Shown here one piece after another: positions 14,676-21,920 of a stretch of 47,348 bases of DNA. Both the position numbers and the translations under genes were made by a program. The first letter of the stretch is position 1. Each line of letters starts with the position of its first letter. The DNA comes from a virus. The stretch is taken from positions 1 to 47,348 of the IMG/VR virus record IMGVR_UViG_3300003322_000406; one strand, 5' to 3'. The notes under the pieces were generated by a model, which saw nothing but the letters and a program-made list of their open reading frames with translations, made no database searches and was not told the origin of the DNA.

Positions 14676-15286
14676 GGCTTTTTAATGGTTGGTAGTTCAA
14701 TAATGCCGCGGCGGACCAACTCAAAAAACGATACACGGCACGCCGCCACGTCATTACCTGCATCGTGCGCACCGTCGAAGCCTTTTTTAAAAAGGAACTG
14801 GTGCAGTTCTTCCAGCTTCGGCCATTTGTAACCGCGGCCTCCCCTGGCAAATGGTATTTTACAAAGGTTCACCGTGCGCTCCATCGTGCAAATTTTCACG
14901 CGGTTGGCGTTGTTGGTTGCCTTCTTTTTGTAGCGTAGCAATTCGGCGCCGGTTACCGGGTAATCAAATGCCAGGTTATGGGCAACCATTACGTCGCATG
15001 CGTTCAAACCGTCCAGGAAGGTATCGAGTACACCTGGCATGGGCAGCCCTTCCGCTTCGTTTTGTTCGGTGCTGTAACCGTTGTCAATCCAAAATTTTTC
15101 TTTCGGGATTTCCCAGCCGTCGGGCTTAATCAGCATTTTGTGGGCGGCCTTCACTGTTTCGGTTTCGGCTTCCACAACTTCCCAGGCTAACTGGATAACG
15201 CGGGGCCAGTTGTCCAGGTCATGCATGGGCGCCTTGTAGTTTTTCGGCACCCCGGTGGTTTCTGTGTCAAAAAATAAAATATCCAT
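14672..15286 (-). CDS. DnaQ-like 3'-5' exonuclease (204 aa)
   Basis: DEDDh exonuclease. Exo I is FDTETTG (Asp 7, Glu 9), Exo II is AHNLAFD (Asp 108), and Exo III is HDAGNDV (His 174, Asp 179). All four carboxylates and the histidine are present. It resembles free-standing proofreading-type exonucleases; no phage DNA polymerase is encoded here, so it may act with the host polymerase or in recombination. It is coupled to the HNH gene downstream and preceded by a hairpin at 15300-15321. Confidence 0.88.
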   Translation of the reverse strand: MDILFFDTETTGVPKNYKAPMHDLDNWPRVIQLAWEVVEAETETVKAAHKMLIKPDGWEIPKEKFWIDNGYSTEQNEAEGLPMPGVLDTFLDGLNACDVMVAHNLAFDYPVTGAELLRYKKKATNNANRVKICTMERTVNLCKIPFARGGRGYKWPKLEELHQFLFKKGFDGAHDAGNDVAACRVSFFELVRRGIIELPTIKKP

Positions 15287-15299
15287 GCTGTAGATTGAA

Positions 15300-15321
15300 G
15301 GCCCAGGCTGTGACCTGGGCC
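15300..15321 (-). terminator. Hairpin between the 279-aa gene and the exonuclease
   Basis: A perfect 8-bp stem (GGCCCAGG and CCTGGGCC) with a 6-base loop, but no T run. It may be a partial terminator or a processing site within the operon. Confidence 0.45.
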
Positions 15322-15327
15322 GGTTAA

Positions 15328-16167
15328 TTACTTTGTTTCTTCGTCGTCGTGTACTTCGATTTCACCGCCTGGGGCTTCGGCGCTTTGTGCTACCTTCTTT
15401 TTGCGCGTTGGGGCCTTTTTACCGGGCTTTCCTTCGGGAAGGGCCTTTGTATCGGCGTTCTTTGTTTCCTCCAAAATTTCGGCTTCCTCGTGGTCCATAG
15501 CGGCAACGCGTTTCATGGCTTCCGGGTCGGCCTGGGTGATCTTCGCGCCGTTCGGCGCCTTAATGTACAGGTCGGTAACATCGGTTTCCACGCCGGTAAC
15601 CATTGGTTCCTTAAACACCGGCTTTTCTTCCGGCAGTACCTGCATTTTGTTCACAACCTCTTTTTTGCCTTCATCTTCAAACAGGTTTAACTGGGCATCG
15701 GCGCCACGTTTGGATCCGTCCACGTACGCCCTTACTTCGGTGTCCAGCCGGTCCAGGCGTTCCTGTAGGTCGTCCATAAACACGTAGCGACTTTGTTCGC
15801 TTTCGGTGAACCGGCGGAACGGGGTGTTTAATATTACCGCTTTACCGTCGGGCAGCAACTTGTGGCCGGAAATTACCACGCCCTGGTCGTCTTCGTCCCC
15901 GCCAATGCTGTAGCTGGTAACGTGGAACCCTTCATAAAGTTCCGGTTTGGGCGTTTCAATGTCCTTCACCTGCTTACTGGCTACATACCCGCACATTACT
16001 GCCAGGTGTATGCCCAGGTTTTCAAATGCCTGCTTTAAGTCGGCATGTATTGGCGCTTTCAGGCTTTCGGAACCCTTCGACTTTGCGCCCTTGTCGTCGG
16101 TTTTGGTGTACGTATAATCCAGGGTTTCACCCTTCACCAGCTTTGCCTTTTCAATTGTTAATTGCAT
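15328..16167 (-). CDS. Early protein with disordered acidic/basic tail (279 aa)
   Basis: Residues 1-150 form an ordered beta-rich domain: KGETLDYTYTK, a central LAVMCGYVAS, and VVISGHKLLPDGKAVILNTP with FMDDLQERLDRLD at its end. Residues 160-279 are disordered: acidic stretches, a Lys-rich patch (GKKAPTRKKK) and an acidic end (EIEVHDDEETK). The tail reminds of single-strand DNA-binding or annealing partners, but no motif proves this. The gene belongs to the unit headed by the 510-aa coiled-coil protein. Confidence 0.7.
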   Translation of the reverse strand: MQLTIEKAKLVKGETLDYTYTKTDDKGAKSKGSESLKAPIHADLKQAFENLGIHLAVMCGYVASKQVKDIETPKPELYEGFHVTSYSIGGDEDDQGVVISGHKLLPDGKAVILNTPFRRFTESEQSRYVFMDDLQERLDRLDTEVRAYVDGSKRGADAQLNLFEDEGKKEVVNKMQVLPEEKPVFKEPMVTGVETDVTDLYIKAPNGAKITQADPEAMKRVAAMDHEEAEILEETKNADTKALPEGKPGKKAPTRKKKVAQSAEAPGGEIEVHDDEETK

Positions 16168-16178
16168 AGCGATTGTAT

Positions 16179-16526
16179 TTATTTGGTTCTTAAATGCTCC
16201 GGGATGCTGTCGGTAATGGCCTGTTTGCTTTTGCCGAACTTAACCAGGTAGCGGGCCAGGTCTTCGTTCATGCCTTCCAGGGTTTTGGACCGATCAATTA
16301 TTTCCTTAATGCGCCGTTTGTGGTTTACTGGCACCTGTATCGGTTCACGGTACACGTATTCCGTTTCCGGCTCAATCTGTTTGCCGTCCTTATCCTTCGT
16401 AACGCCCTCATAAATCAGTGTCCTGCCTGGCACCTTCCGCACGCGTTCGGTGTTTTCCAGCACGTCCTCCAAAAGCGGTAAAAGCCCTTCAACAATTTCC
16501 TTTTGTTGCTGCCTGGGTAGCTTCAT
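16179..16526 (-). CDS. Hypothetical charged protein (115 aa)
   Basis: Helical N-terminus (QQQKEIVEGLLPLLEDVLEN), a short beta hairpin (TEYVYREPIQVPVN), then a helical basic region with LARYLVKFGKSKQAI. No family is recognised. It lies between the coiled-coil gene and the 279-aa gene in the same unit; partnership with them is likely. Confidence 0.75.
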   Translation of the reverse strand: MKLPRQQQKEIVEGLLPLLEDVLENTERVRKVPGRTLIYEGVTKDKDGKQIEPETEYVYREPIQVPVNHKRRIKEIIDRSKTLEGMNEDLARYLVKFGKSKQAITDSIPEHLRTK

Positions 16527-16542
16527 GGTTTAAAATAGTTAT

Positions 16543-16565
16543 GGCCGGGACGCGTGGCCCCGGCC
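16543..16565 (-). terminator. G+C-rich hairpin after the coiled-coil gene
   Basis: GGCCGGG and CCCGGCC arms enclose a 9-base loop on the minus strand; a weak A/T run follows. A partial terminator is plausible. Confidence 0.45.
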
Positions 16566-16581
16566 GGTTAGGAAATTTTAT

Positions 16582-18114
16582 TTACTTGCCTACGTTGTCC
16601 AGGATTAAACCAAGGTCTTCGACTGCACCGGCCACGGTACGATCGAAGGCGGCGAAGGCTGCGGAAATTTTGGGGTCGGTAATCTGCGGGCGTTTGGCTA
16701 TGGCTTCCCCGAAGGTCCGCAAAAATTCGTTTACGCGCTCCACATCAGAAAGGGCAGCCTGCCGCGCAGCTTCGGCCTTTTCTGCGGCTTCTTTGTGCAG
16801 GCGTTCCTGCTGCTGCTGGGCGCTATACTTTTCGTCCTGTAGGCGCTTTATTTCAGCTTCCCAGGCTTCGGCGTCGTAGTTTTCCAGTTGGCTTTTTGTA
16901 ATCAGTAGCGGGGCTATTTCCGGGAAGTCAAACACGCGCTTAAATGAACCGTCGGACTGTTCTTTCGCACCCAGGTACGCAAACGCTTCGGCTTTCCTGT
17001 TCGTAATAAGGGCCTTTTTGGCTTCGGCAGCCACCCGTTCGTCTTCCAGGCGCTTACGTTCGGCGGCTTCCTGGTCGGCGCGTTCCTTGTCCTTTTGGGC
17101 CTGGCCTTCCTTCATACCCTTAATTTTCGCGGCCAGGTCGTCGTATTCTGCCTCCCACTTTTCCTCGTCCAGTCCTTCAACGGTACCCACTGGCAAGGTT
17201 ACGCGGCCCATGTCGAACGTGCCGAACTGCCACACAAAGCTGGAATAATTGTAAGTCATGCCCAGGGCTTCCAGCATTTTGGCGCGGCCCTTTGTACGGG
17301 CGGCCAGTAGGTCCTTCCGCTGCTGTTCCAGCTTTTCGCGTTCTTCCTGTAACTCCCGGTCGCGTTCGGCCTGCTGCCGGTCTTTTTCTTCCTGGTCTTT
17401 CCGCTGCTGTTCCAGGCGGTCGCGTTCTTCCTGGGCTTTGCGTTCTTCCTCCGCTTTGCGGTCAAGTATGGCCTGGTTTTCAGTCTTAACGCGGTCCAGT
17501 AAACGGCCGTAATCTTCGTCGCTCATGGCCTTTAATGTAACCACGTCCATGCTTACCGCTTCGCCTATTGCGTAATAACTGCCGTTGAAACTCATGCCGT
17601 TTTCCAGTAGTTCCGCAACCCGGCCCTGGAGCTTTTCCTGGGCTTCGCGTTCCGCTTTCTGCCGGATGGCTTCGCGTTCCGCTTCGATGCGGTCCAGTTC
17701 AGCCTTTAACGGGTCTTCGATTTCTTCCAATAACTTAACCAGGTCGTTTTTTTCGCCGTCAATGGCGCGGGTTATAACCAGGTAATCAGCTTTAAGGGCC
17801 TTGTGCGACTTTTCTACGGCCAGGCGTTTATTGCGGATTTCCTGCCATGCTGCGTGTACGGCTTTTTGTCCTTCCTTGTCTTCCAAGTTGGCAATTGTTA
17901 GGGCGCCGTATATGGCCTTTTTTTCGGCAATCCAGTTGCGGGCAACGTCAAAGCGTGCCACTTCCTGTTTTGCCTTTTCTTCGGCAGATATAACAGCGGG
18001 TAGGTGCTGAACCGGGGCGGGTATTTCTTCCACTGGTATAGGTGTTTCCTTTTTACCTTCCACCAATGCGGCGGCGGGGCCTTCACCCGCCTTTTTACGT
18101 GTTGATTTTGCCAT
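16582..18114 (-). CDS. Long coiled-coil protein with three globular repeats (510 aa)
   Basis: Start at ATG 18114 (MAKSTRKK), just after the early leader motif; twelve upstream codons lie over that leader. The protein alternates highly charged Glu/Lys/Arg/Gln coiled coil with three related roughly 45-residue modules. Each begins with an alpha-helical turn and a small aromatic beta hairpin and ends in a D/E-W or D/E-D rich helix: LLENGMSFNGSYYAIG (about 175), MLEALGMTYNYSSFVWQFG (about 290) and FAYLGAKEQSDGSFKRVF (about 390). Similar to DUF1351-like phage early proteins, but the triple repeat is notable. Perhaps a scaffold for replication or recombination proteins. It is the first gene of a promoter-operator unit. 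Confidence 0.78.
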   Translation of the reverse strand: MAKSTRKKAGEGPAAALVEGKKETPIPVEEIPAPVQHLPAVISAEEKAKQEVARFDVARNWIAEKKAIYGALTIANLEDKEGQKAVHAAWQEIRNKRLAVEKSHKALKADYLVITRAIDGEKNDLVKLLEEIEDPLKAELDRIEAEREAIRQKAEREAQEKLQGRVAELLENGMSFNGSYYAIGEAVSMDVVTLKAMSDEDYGRLLDRVKTENQAILDRKAEEERKAQEERDRLEQQRKDQEEKDRQQAERDRELQEEREKLEQQRKDLLAARTKGRAKMLEALGMTYNYSSFVWQFGTFDMGRVTLPVGTVEGLDEEKWEAEYDDLAAKIKGMKEGQAQKDKERADQEAAERKRLEDERVAAEAKKALITNRKAEAFAYLGAKEQSDGSFKRVFDFPEIAPLLITKSQLENYDAEAWEAEIKRLQDEKYSAQQQQERLHKEAAEKAEAARQAALSDVERVNEFLRTFGEAIAKRPQITDPKISAAFAAFDRTVAGAVEDLGLILDNVGK

Positions 18115-18116
18115 TT

Positions 18117-18127
18117 GTAACGATTTT
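18117..18127 (-). promoter_or_regulatory. Early leader motif AATCGTTAC, copy 4
   Basis: AAAATCGTTAC on the minus strand, two bases before the ATG at 18114. Confidence 0.75.
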
Positions 18128-18147
18128 AATAAATGAAGTTTGAGGCA

Positions 18148-18178
18148 CAAATATAATAATTCCGAAACAATACCGAAA
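18148..18178 (-). promoter_or_regulatory. Promoter of the coiled-coil unit
   Basis: -7 element TATATTTG (18155-18148) with TTTC (18178-18175) exactly 19 bases upstream, matching the Bacteroidota promoter layout. The -33 lies within the operator element 18160-18186. Confidence 0.6.
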
Positions 18179-18186
18179 TATTTTTA
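18160..18186 (-). promoter_or_regulatory. Operator-like element, copy a
   Basis: The minus strand contains TTTCGGTATTGTTTCGGAA, two TTTCGG boxes 11 bp apart. All 27 bases of 18160-18186 recur exactly at 28308-28334. It covers the -33 and spacer, so a bound protein would block or recruit RNA polymerase. It extends three bases into the 3' end of the 163-aa gene. Confidence 0.65.
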
Positions 18187-18675
18187 TACTATTTTAGAAA
18201 TTGCGGCCAGCAAAATGCGGGCAGCTTGCCTGGGTGCCAGGCCGCGGCCCTGCACGGAAACGCCGCAGCCTTTGAAGTTTACAAACACCACAATACTGCC
18301 GGTGGCGGTTTCGGACGTGGGGAAGTCTTCGCGGAAGGTTTGGGGTATTTCGCTGGTGGTTGCGTGTTCGCGGATCTGTTCCTGGGTCATTACGCCGCGT
18401 TTTGGTTCGGGCTGCTGTAATGTCCGGCCCAGGTCGAACAGTGGCACCTGGGCGCCTGGTGCCAGGCTTCGCCCGGCTCGTTTTGCGCCTTTCCTGGGGT
18501 TTTTCTGTGTGTAGGGTTCCTTTGTGTATTTAACAGCGCCTATTTGGCTGCGGCGCTCCCGTACGGCGTTTTCCGTACGGTTTAGTAACCGGCCTATTTT
18601 GGCGTCGGTCTTACCTTCTTTCCAAAGGGTTTTTAGTGCTGCGTCGTCCACTGGGGACCAGGTTTTTGCTTTCAT
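18184..18675 (-). CDS. Myb/SANT-like HTH DNA-binding protein (163 aa)
   Basis: The N-terminal 45 residues match a Myb/SANT-like or GcrA-like HTH: WSPVDDAALKTLWKEGKTDAKIG, LLNRTENAVRERRSQIG (quoted in parts), with the expected Trp/Leu/aromatic pattern. The middle is basic (KNPRKGAKRAG) and disordered. The C-terminal 50 residues contain GSIVVFVNFKGCGVSV, which looks like a beta-strand domain. A DNA-binding regulatory role is plausible. The ATG is directly joined to a copy of the leader motif. Confidence 0.7.
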   Translation of the reverse strand: MKAKTWSPVDDAALKTLWKEGKTDAKIGRLLNRTENAVRERRSQIGAVKYTKEPYTQKNPRKGAKRAGRSLAPGAQVPLFDLGRTLQQPEPKRGVMTQEQIREHATTSEIPQTFREDFPTSETATGSIVVFVNFKGCGVSVQGRGLAPRQAARILLAAISKIV

Positions 18676-18686
18676 GTAACGATTTT
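18676..18686 (-). promoter_or_regulatory. Early leader motif AATCGTTAC, copy 5
   Basis: AAAATCGTTAC ends directly at the ATG of the 163-aa gene (18675), with no spacer, the tightest of the eight copies. Confidence 0.75.
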
Positions 18687-18692
18687 AACGGG

Positions 18693-19091
18693 TTATACAA
18701 TTTGAATTTTAATGCCGTGAAGCGCCCACATAAGGGCTTTTTTGATACGGAACACGGCCAGCCCTTCGGTGGCCTTGCTCTTTACGTCCACCACGGTAAT
18801 GCTGCCGTCCGGGTGGTATAACACGAAGTCCGCACGGTATTCGGTTATTTTTTCTCCGTTCACAATTAGCGGGTAAACCACCTGCCGGTCAAACTTCAAA
18901 AGCTGCCCGATCTTAACGCGCAGCTTCAATTTACCGTAATACTCCGCTTCTTTTTTGCTGTCGAAGCGTATGCCGTCCACTTCGGTGTGAATGTTCCCGA
19001 ACTTTAACCGGGTAGCCTGGGCGTTGCTGCCCTGCTTTTTTGCATGGTATTGCCGGTATTGTTCCGGCGTCCAGCGTTCCTGCTCACCCAT
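18693..19091 (-). CDS. DUF1064 nuclease-fold protein (132 aa)
   Basis: Matches the phage DUF1064 family, predicted to be a Holliday-junction or other structure-specific nuclease. FDSKKEAEYYGKLKLR (about residue 43) contains the Glu that opens the fold; EYRADFVLYHPDG (about 84) and VVDVKSK (about 101) supply the Asp and the Asp-x-Lys of the PD-(D/E)XK core; FRIKKALM follows. It may resolve replication or recombination intermediates. Located next to the initiator and recombination genes. Confidence 0.8.
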   Translation of the reverse strand: MGEQERWTPEQYRQYHAKKQGSNAQATRLKFGNIHTEVDGIRFDSKKEAEYYGKLKLRVKIGQLLKFDRQVVYPLIVNGEKITEYRADFVLYHPDGSITVVDVKSKATEGLAVFRIKKALMWALHGIKIQIV

Positions 19092-19865
19092 TTACTGGCC
19101 TTTTTTGGGTTTGTGATTGTTTTTATAGTTCGGGTTCTTAGTGATCTGCTGCCGGGCTTCCGCTTCGCTAATACCTGGGCTGTTTTCGCGCAGCTTCCTG
19201 GTAAGTTCACCAATAGCACCGGCCACGTTGTCCAGCTTGCTGCCTTCGTTGGGTTTTTCCTGGTATCCTACGCCCTCCACAAAAATCATTTCCTTACCAG
19301 CGTCGGGGTGAAATACCTGGGTTTCGGCCTGCACGTCGGCGTCCCTGGCTTCCTGGCCTGCCTTGTGGCGCCGTTCCCAGTATGCGTCCAGGATGGCGGT
19401 AATTACTTGCAGGTCGATACGATCGTAAATTTTAACCAGGTCGCCCTTCTTTGCAAGGGCAAACATCATGGTATAATCTTCCAGGCGGAAGTTGTCACAC
19501 TCATTTAGTAACATGGCCGCGGCTTCCAGTATCTGGTCTTCGTTCATGTTGCGGACCACGTTAAGGCTGCCGCAAAAGTCGCGTACCATGATCGAAAGGA
19601 TAAGCAAAACGGCCGGTTCGCCCATTTGTCCCACAAGCGAAGCCACGGGGGGAAACTTCACCACCTGTAAATAGTTCGGTTTCCCGCCCGGCATCAGTTC
19701 GTTAGTAATTTGAATAAGTGCCAGTTTATTGGCCTGCCTGGTTTCCGGGTCCTGGTTAGGCGCTCCCAGTGCCAGTATAGTGCTTTGCAATCGCACCGGC
19801 AAGGCTGGCAGTGCTGACCTGCCCACCAGTTGGTTGTCCTGACTGTTTGTTTTTTGAATGTCCAT
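19092..19865 (-). CDS. Hypothetical replication-associated protein (257 aa)
   Basis: Mostly helical. QILEAAAMLLNECDNF and MMFALAKKGDLVKIYDRID (about residues 110-145) resemble conserved parts of Bacteroidota phage or plasmid proteins encoded just after replication initiators, perhaps helicase loaders. The last 70 residues are basic and disordered (NPNYKNNHKPKKGQ). The start used here, ATG 19865, gives a 110-base overlap with the initiator gene; no alternative start removes the overlap without losing the likely helical N-terminus. Function not established. Confidence 0.7.
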   Translation of the reverse strand: MDIQKTNSQDNQLVGRSALPALPVRLQSTILALGAPNQDPETRQANKLALIQITNELMPGGKPNYLQVVKFPPVASLVGQMGEPAVLLILSIMVRDFCGSLNVVRNMNEDQILEAAAMLLNECDNFRLEDYTMMFALAKKGDLVKIYDRIDLQVITAILDAYWERRHKAGQEARDADVQAETQVFHPDAGKEMIFVEGVGYQEKPNEGSKLDNVAGAIGELTRKLRENSPGISEAEARQQITKNPNYKNNHKPKKGQ

Positions 19866-20733
19866 TTTTCAGTTGGGTTATGATGTTTTGAATGTTGCTA
19901 TTTATGTCCAGTAACCGGGTTTTACCCTGCAAAAAATTATCCAGGCGGTGCCAGTTGTCCAAAACGTACTGCCACGATTCCAGGGCCTTGCTGTCGGTAC
20001 CCGCTTCGTCCAGTATGTGGCCGCTGGCCTTTGCTTTCTGCCCGGCAATGTTCCGAAAATACGTTATAAGTGATTTTGCAGCGTTGCCGTTGCCGTTGTT
20101 ATATTGCGGCGGCACGCCGTCGTGCAGCTTTTTAAACCACCGGTCGTAAATGTCAATAAATCGCTGGTAGGTTGTGGCCGGTTTTTCGCCCTGGGGGGGC
20201 GCCGCGGAACCAGGGGGGGCTTCTTCCGGCTTTGCCGGTTGATCATTACCTGGAAGACTACCAGGCGAACCGCCTCCAGGCGGTACCTGTTCCTGGTTAG
20301 TACTTTGTTTTTTAGTACTTGTTCCCTTAGTACTTTTTTTCTTAGTACTTAGTAGTGGGCGGGTTTCCTGCTGCTGGGTTTCCGGCGGCCGGGTTTCCGC
20401 CTGTCGGGAACCCGTCGCCTGGTTTTCCGCAACTTTTGGCGGGCAGTCATATACAATATAGCGGATTTCCCCAAACTTTCCACCTTCGCCCCGTGGTTCC
20501 CGTTCGGTCTTTATGAACCCTTTTTGTTCCAGTTCTGCCCATGCTGTTTTGATGGCGTCCCGGCCTTCCTTCATGTTTTCGTATAGCCAGTTTTTATATA
20601 ACACCCAGTCGTCCGGCAGGTGCAGCACGTAGGTAAGCAGCCCAATGGCTCGAAGGGATAAGTTAGAGTTAAACACCACGTTGGGAATGATGGTAAACCC
20701 TTTTTCGGCCTTAATTCTGATTATTCTGTTCAT
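19756..20733 (-). CDS. Winged-helix replication initiator (325 aa)
   Basis: Residues 1-80 form a winged-helix domain typical of phage replication initiators or DnaD-like proteins: FTIIPNVVFNSNLSLRAIGLL, LPDDWVLYKNWLYENM and AWAELEQKGFIKTE are the helices and wing. A long disordered linker (about residues 95-190, Gln/Pro/Thr-rich, with repeated STKxx) precedes a helical C-terminal domain (RFIDIYDRWFKKLHDG to DNFLQGK). The linker is encoded by four DNA iterons (20297-20350), the organisation of lambda O and its origin. It probably binds the origin and recruits the host helicase. The leader is long (about 80 bases) with a hairpin and T run. Confidence 0.78.
   Translation of the reverse strand: MNRIIRIKAEKGFTIIPNVVFNSNLSLRAIGLLTYVLHLPDDWVLYKNWLYENMKEGRDAIKTAWAELEQKGFIKTEREPRGEGGKFGEIRYIVYDCPPKVAENQATGSRQAETRPPETQQQETRPLLSTKKKSTKGTSTKKQSTNQEQVPPGGGSPGSLPGNDQPAKPEEAPPGSAAPPQGEKPATTYQRFIDIYDRWFKKLHDGVPPQYNNGNGNAAKSLITYFRNIAGQKAKASGHILDEAGTDSKALESWQYVLDNWHRLDNFLQGKTRLLDINSNIQNIITQLKNGHSKNKQSGQPTGGQVSTASLAGAIAKHYTGTGSA
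20297..20350 (-). repeat. Four iterons (TTAGTACTT, 15-bp period) inside the initiator gene: candidate origin
   Basis: Exact 9-bp TTAGTACTT occurs at 20297, 20312, 20327 and 20342, spacing 15, 15 and 15 bases. Each contains the palindrome AGTACT. The intervening bases are A/T rich. In the protein they read as repeated S-T-K. Iterons with dyad symmetry in the linker of the initiator gene, next to A/T-rich sequence, is the layout of lambda ori. Confidence 0.75.
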
Positions 20734-20747
20734 TAGGGGTAGAAAAG

Positions 20748-20776
20748 AAAAAACCGCCTCGGAGTGGGCCGTGCGG
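20748..20776 (-). terminator. Leader hairpin with T run ahead of the initiator (attenuator or sRNA terminator)
   Basis: On the minus strand CCGC-A-CGG pairs with CCG-AG-GCGG around a 6-base loop, followed by six T (20753-20748). It lies between the promoter (20820-20827) and the ATG at 20733, so transcripts either stop here or read through into the initiator. Confidence 0.55.
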
Positions 20777-20793
20777 GGCCGTCGTCCAAAACG

Positions 20794-20808
20794 GTTAAAT
20801 CGTTACAT
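20794..20808 (-). promoter_or_regulatory. Reverse-complement copy of the early leader motif
   Basis: On the minus strand the leader reads AATGTAACGATTTAA, so that TGTAACGATTT is exactly complementary to the AAATCGTTACA leader of early mRNAs. It also contains the minimal start-stop ATG-TAA. It is the only copy in this orientation. Confidence 0.55.
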
Positions 20809-20819
20809 TTAAAGCCTCA

Positions 20820-20827
20820 CAAATATA
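20820..20827 (-). promoter_or_regulatory. Candidate -7 promoter element of the initiator leader
   Basis: TATATTTG on the minus strand, matching TAnnTTTG, 87 bases before the initiator ATG. No good -33 TTTG is visible, so strength is uncertain. Confidence 0.45.
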
Positions 20828-20875
20828 ATACCCGCACGCATTACATTCGCGGTAGTGTAAACGAAAGTAGGTAAT

Positions 20876-21892
20876 TTATTTTGTCTTATTCAAAAACCTG
20901 CGCACGCCGTTGCTGTCCGCTTTCCACGAAACGTAGCCGTTTGCGCCGAAGTCCAGCCGGTCGCAGACCTGGTGGCCGAAGTCGTTTTTTAATCGGTTTT
21001 CGTGTAGCTGCTTTGTTTCGGTAACCTCTTTGATGCGGGCCGTGGCTTCCTTATGGGCCTGCGCGTCGGCAAGCTGCTGCGGTGTGCCGATCTGTTCCCC
21101 TGGCAGGGCAATGTGGTACTTTTCTTTTAGGAACGCGTTAAACGCGTCGCTTCCATCCGGTTCAGGTTCCAGGGTGTGCAGTTGGGCGTCCAGTTCTTCC
21201 ACCAGGCGCTGGTTAAAGTTCCTTTTTGCCTCAAACTGCTGGGTAACGATCTTACGGGCTTGTTCCACTTTGTCCCAAAATTTGCGCGTTGTGTCCAGGA
21301 TACCGGCCGCAATACTTTCGCTAAACTCAAACGGCAGGACGGTAAAGTCCCGGTTATCCCGAAGTATGGCAATTTCTCCGTATTCGTATTCACATACCAG
21401 CATTTGCGTTTGCACCTGCACCACATATACGGGCGGTATGCCAGCTTCCCACTTATCCACTTCATAACCGCCGATCGTTTTAAGTTCCAGGGCGCCGTTA
21501 CCCCTGCCATCGTGCTGGTTAATTTCCCGGTCCAGTGAAACGAATAACCACGGGTACTTGCTGTTATGCGCGTAGGCGTTCACACGCTTGCACCTGCGCA
21601 CTTTACGGCCCGCTCTGTAGTTTTCTATCATCTTAGCCTGGTCGCCTTCCCAATACTCCCACAACTGCGCTATAAACGGCTCCTGTTCTTTACCCAGGAA
21701 ACGGCTAAGGGTTTCGACACTGTAGCCCAGTTCCTGGCCGATCTTTTCGTAAAATAGTTGTATGCTGGCTTTGTAGGGTGAAAGGCCCATAATTACGCCT
21801 ACTTCGGACGCTCCTATGCCTTGTTTGCGGTACTGTAACCATTGTTCCTGGGTCATGTCCTGGGTGGACACCAGGCGAATGTTTGCTTTCAT
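20876..21892 (-). CDS. YqaJ/lambda-exonuclease-like recombination nuclease (338 aa)
   Basis: Start at ATG 21892 (MKANIRLVSTQ), eight bases or fewer from the early leader motif; the 22 codons upstream overlap the RNA element and are excluded. Family signature: IGASEVGVIMGLSPY (residues 26-40), catalytic Asp 121 (SLDRE), the E-x-K core LELKT (Glu 136, Lys 138) and YVVQVQTQM with Gln 159 and 161. Degrades one strand from double-strand ends and loads the annealing protein encoded upstream. The C-terminal third is helical and may contact the partner or DNA. Confidence 0.88.
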   Translation of the reverse strand: MKANIRLVSTQDMTQEQWLQYRKQGIGASEVGVIMGLSPYKASIQLFYEKIGQELGYSVETLSRFLGKEQEPFIAQLWEYWEGDQAKMIENYRAGRKVRRCKRVNAYAHNSKYPWLFVSLDREINQHDGRGNGALELKTIGGYEVDKWEAGIPPVYVVQVQTQMLVCEYEYGEIAILRDNRDFTVLPFEFSESIAAGILDTTRKFWDKVEQARKIVTQQFEAKRNFNQRLVEELDAQLHTLEPEPDGSDAFNAFLKEKYHIALPGEQIGTPQQLADAQAHKEATARIKEVTETKQLHENRLKNDFGHQVCDRLDFGANGYVSWKADSNGVRRFLNKTK

Positions 21893-21898
21893 TTGCTT

Positions 21899-21909
21899 GT
21901 AACGATTTG
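21899..21909 (-). promoter_or_regulatory. Early leader motif AATCGTTAC, copy 6
   Basis: CAAATCGTTAC, six bases before the ATG at 21892. Confidence 0.7.
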
Positions 21910-21920
21910 AAGTTTGAAGA

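Noticed and set aside
20297-20350. CRISPR-like short regular repeats
   Set aside because: Units are 9 bp with 6-bp spacers inside a coding sequence; far too short for CRISPR and better explained as iterons.
21241-21256. Another copy of the leader motif (GGTAACGATC)
   Set aside because: It lies in the middle of the exonuclease coding sequence, has no start codon nearby, and differs at the end.
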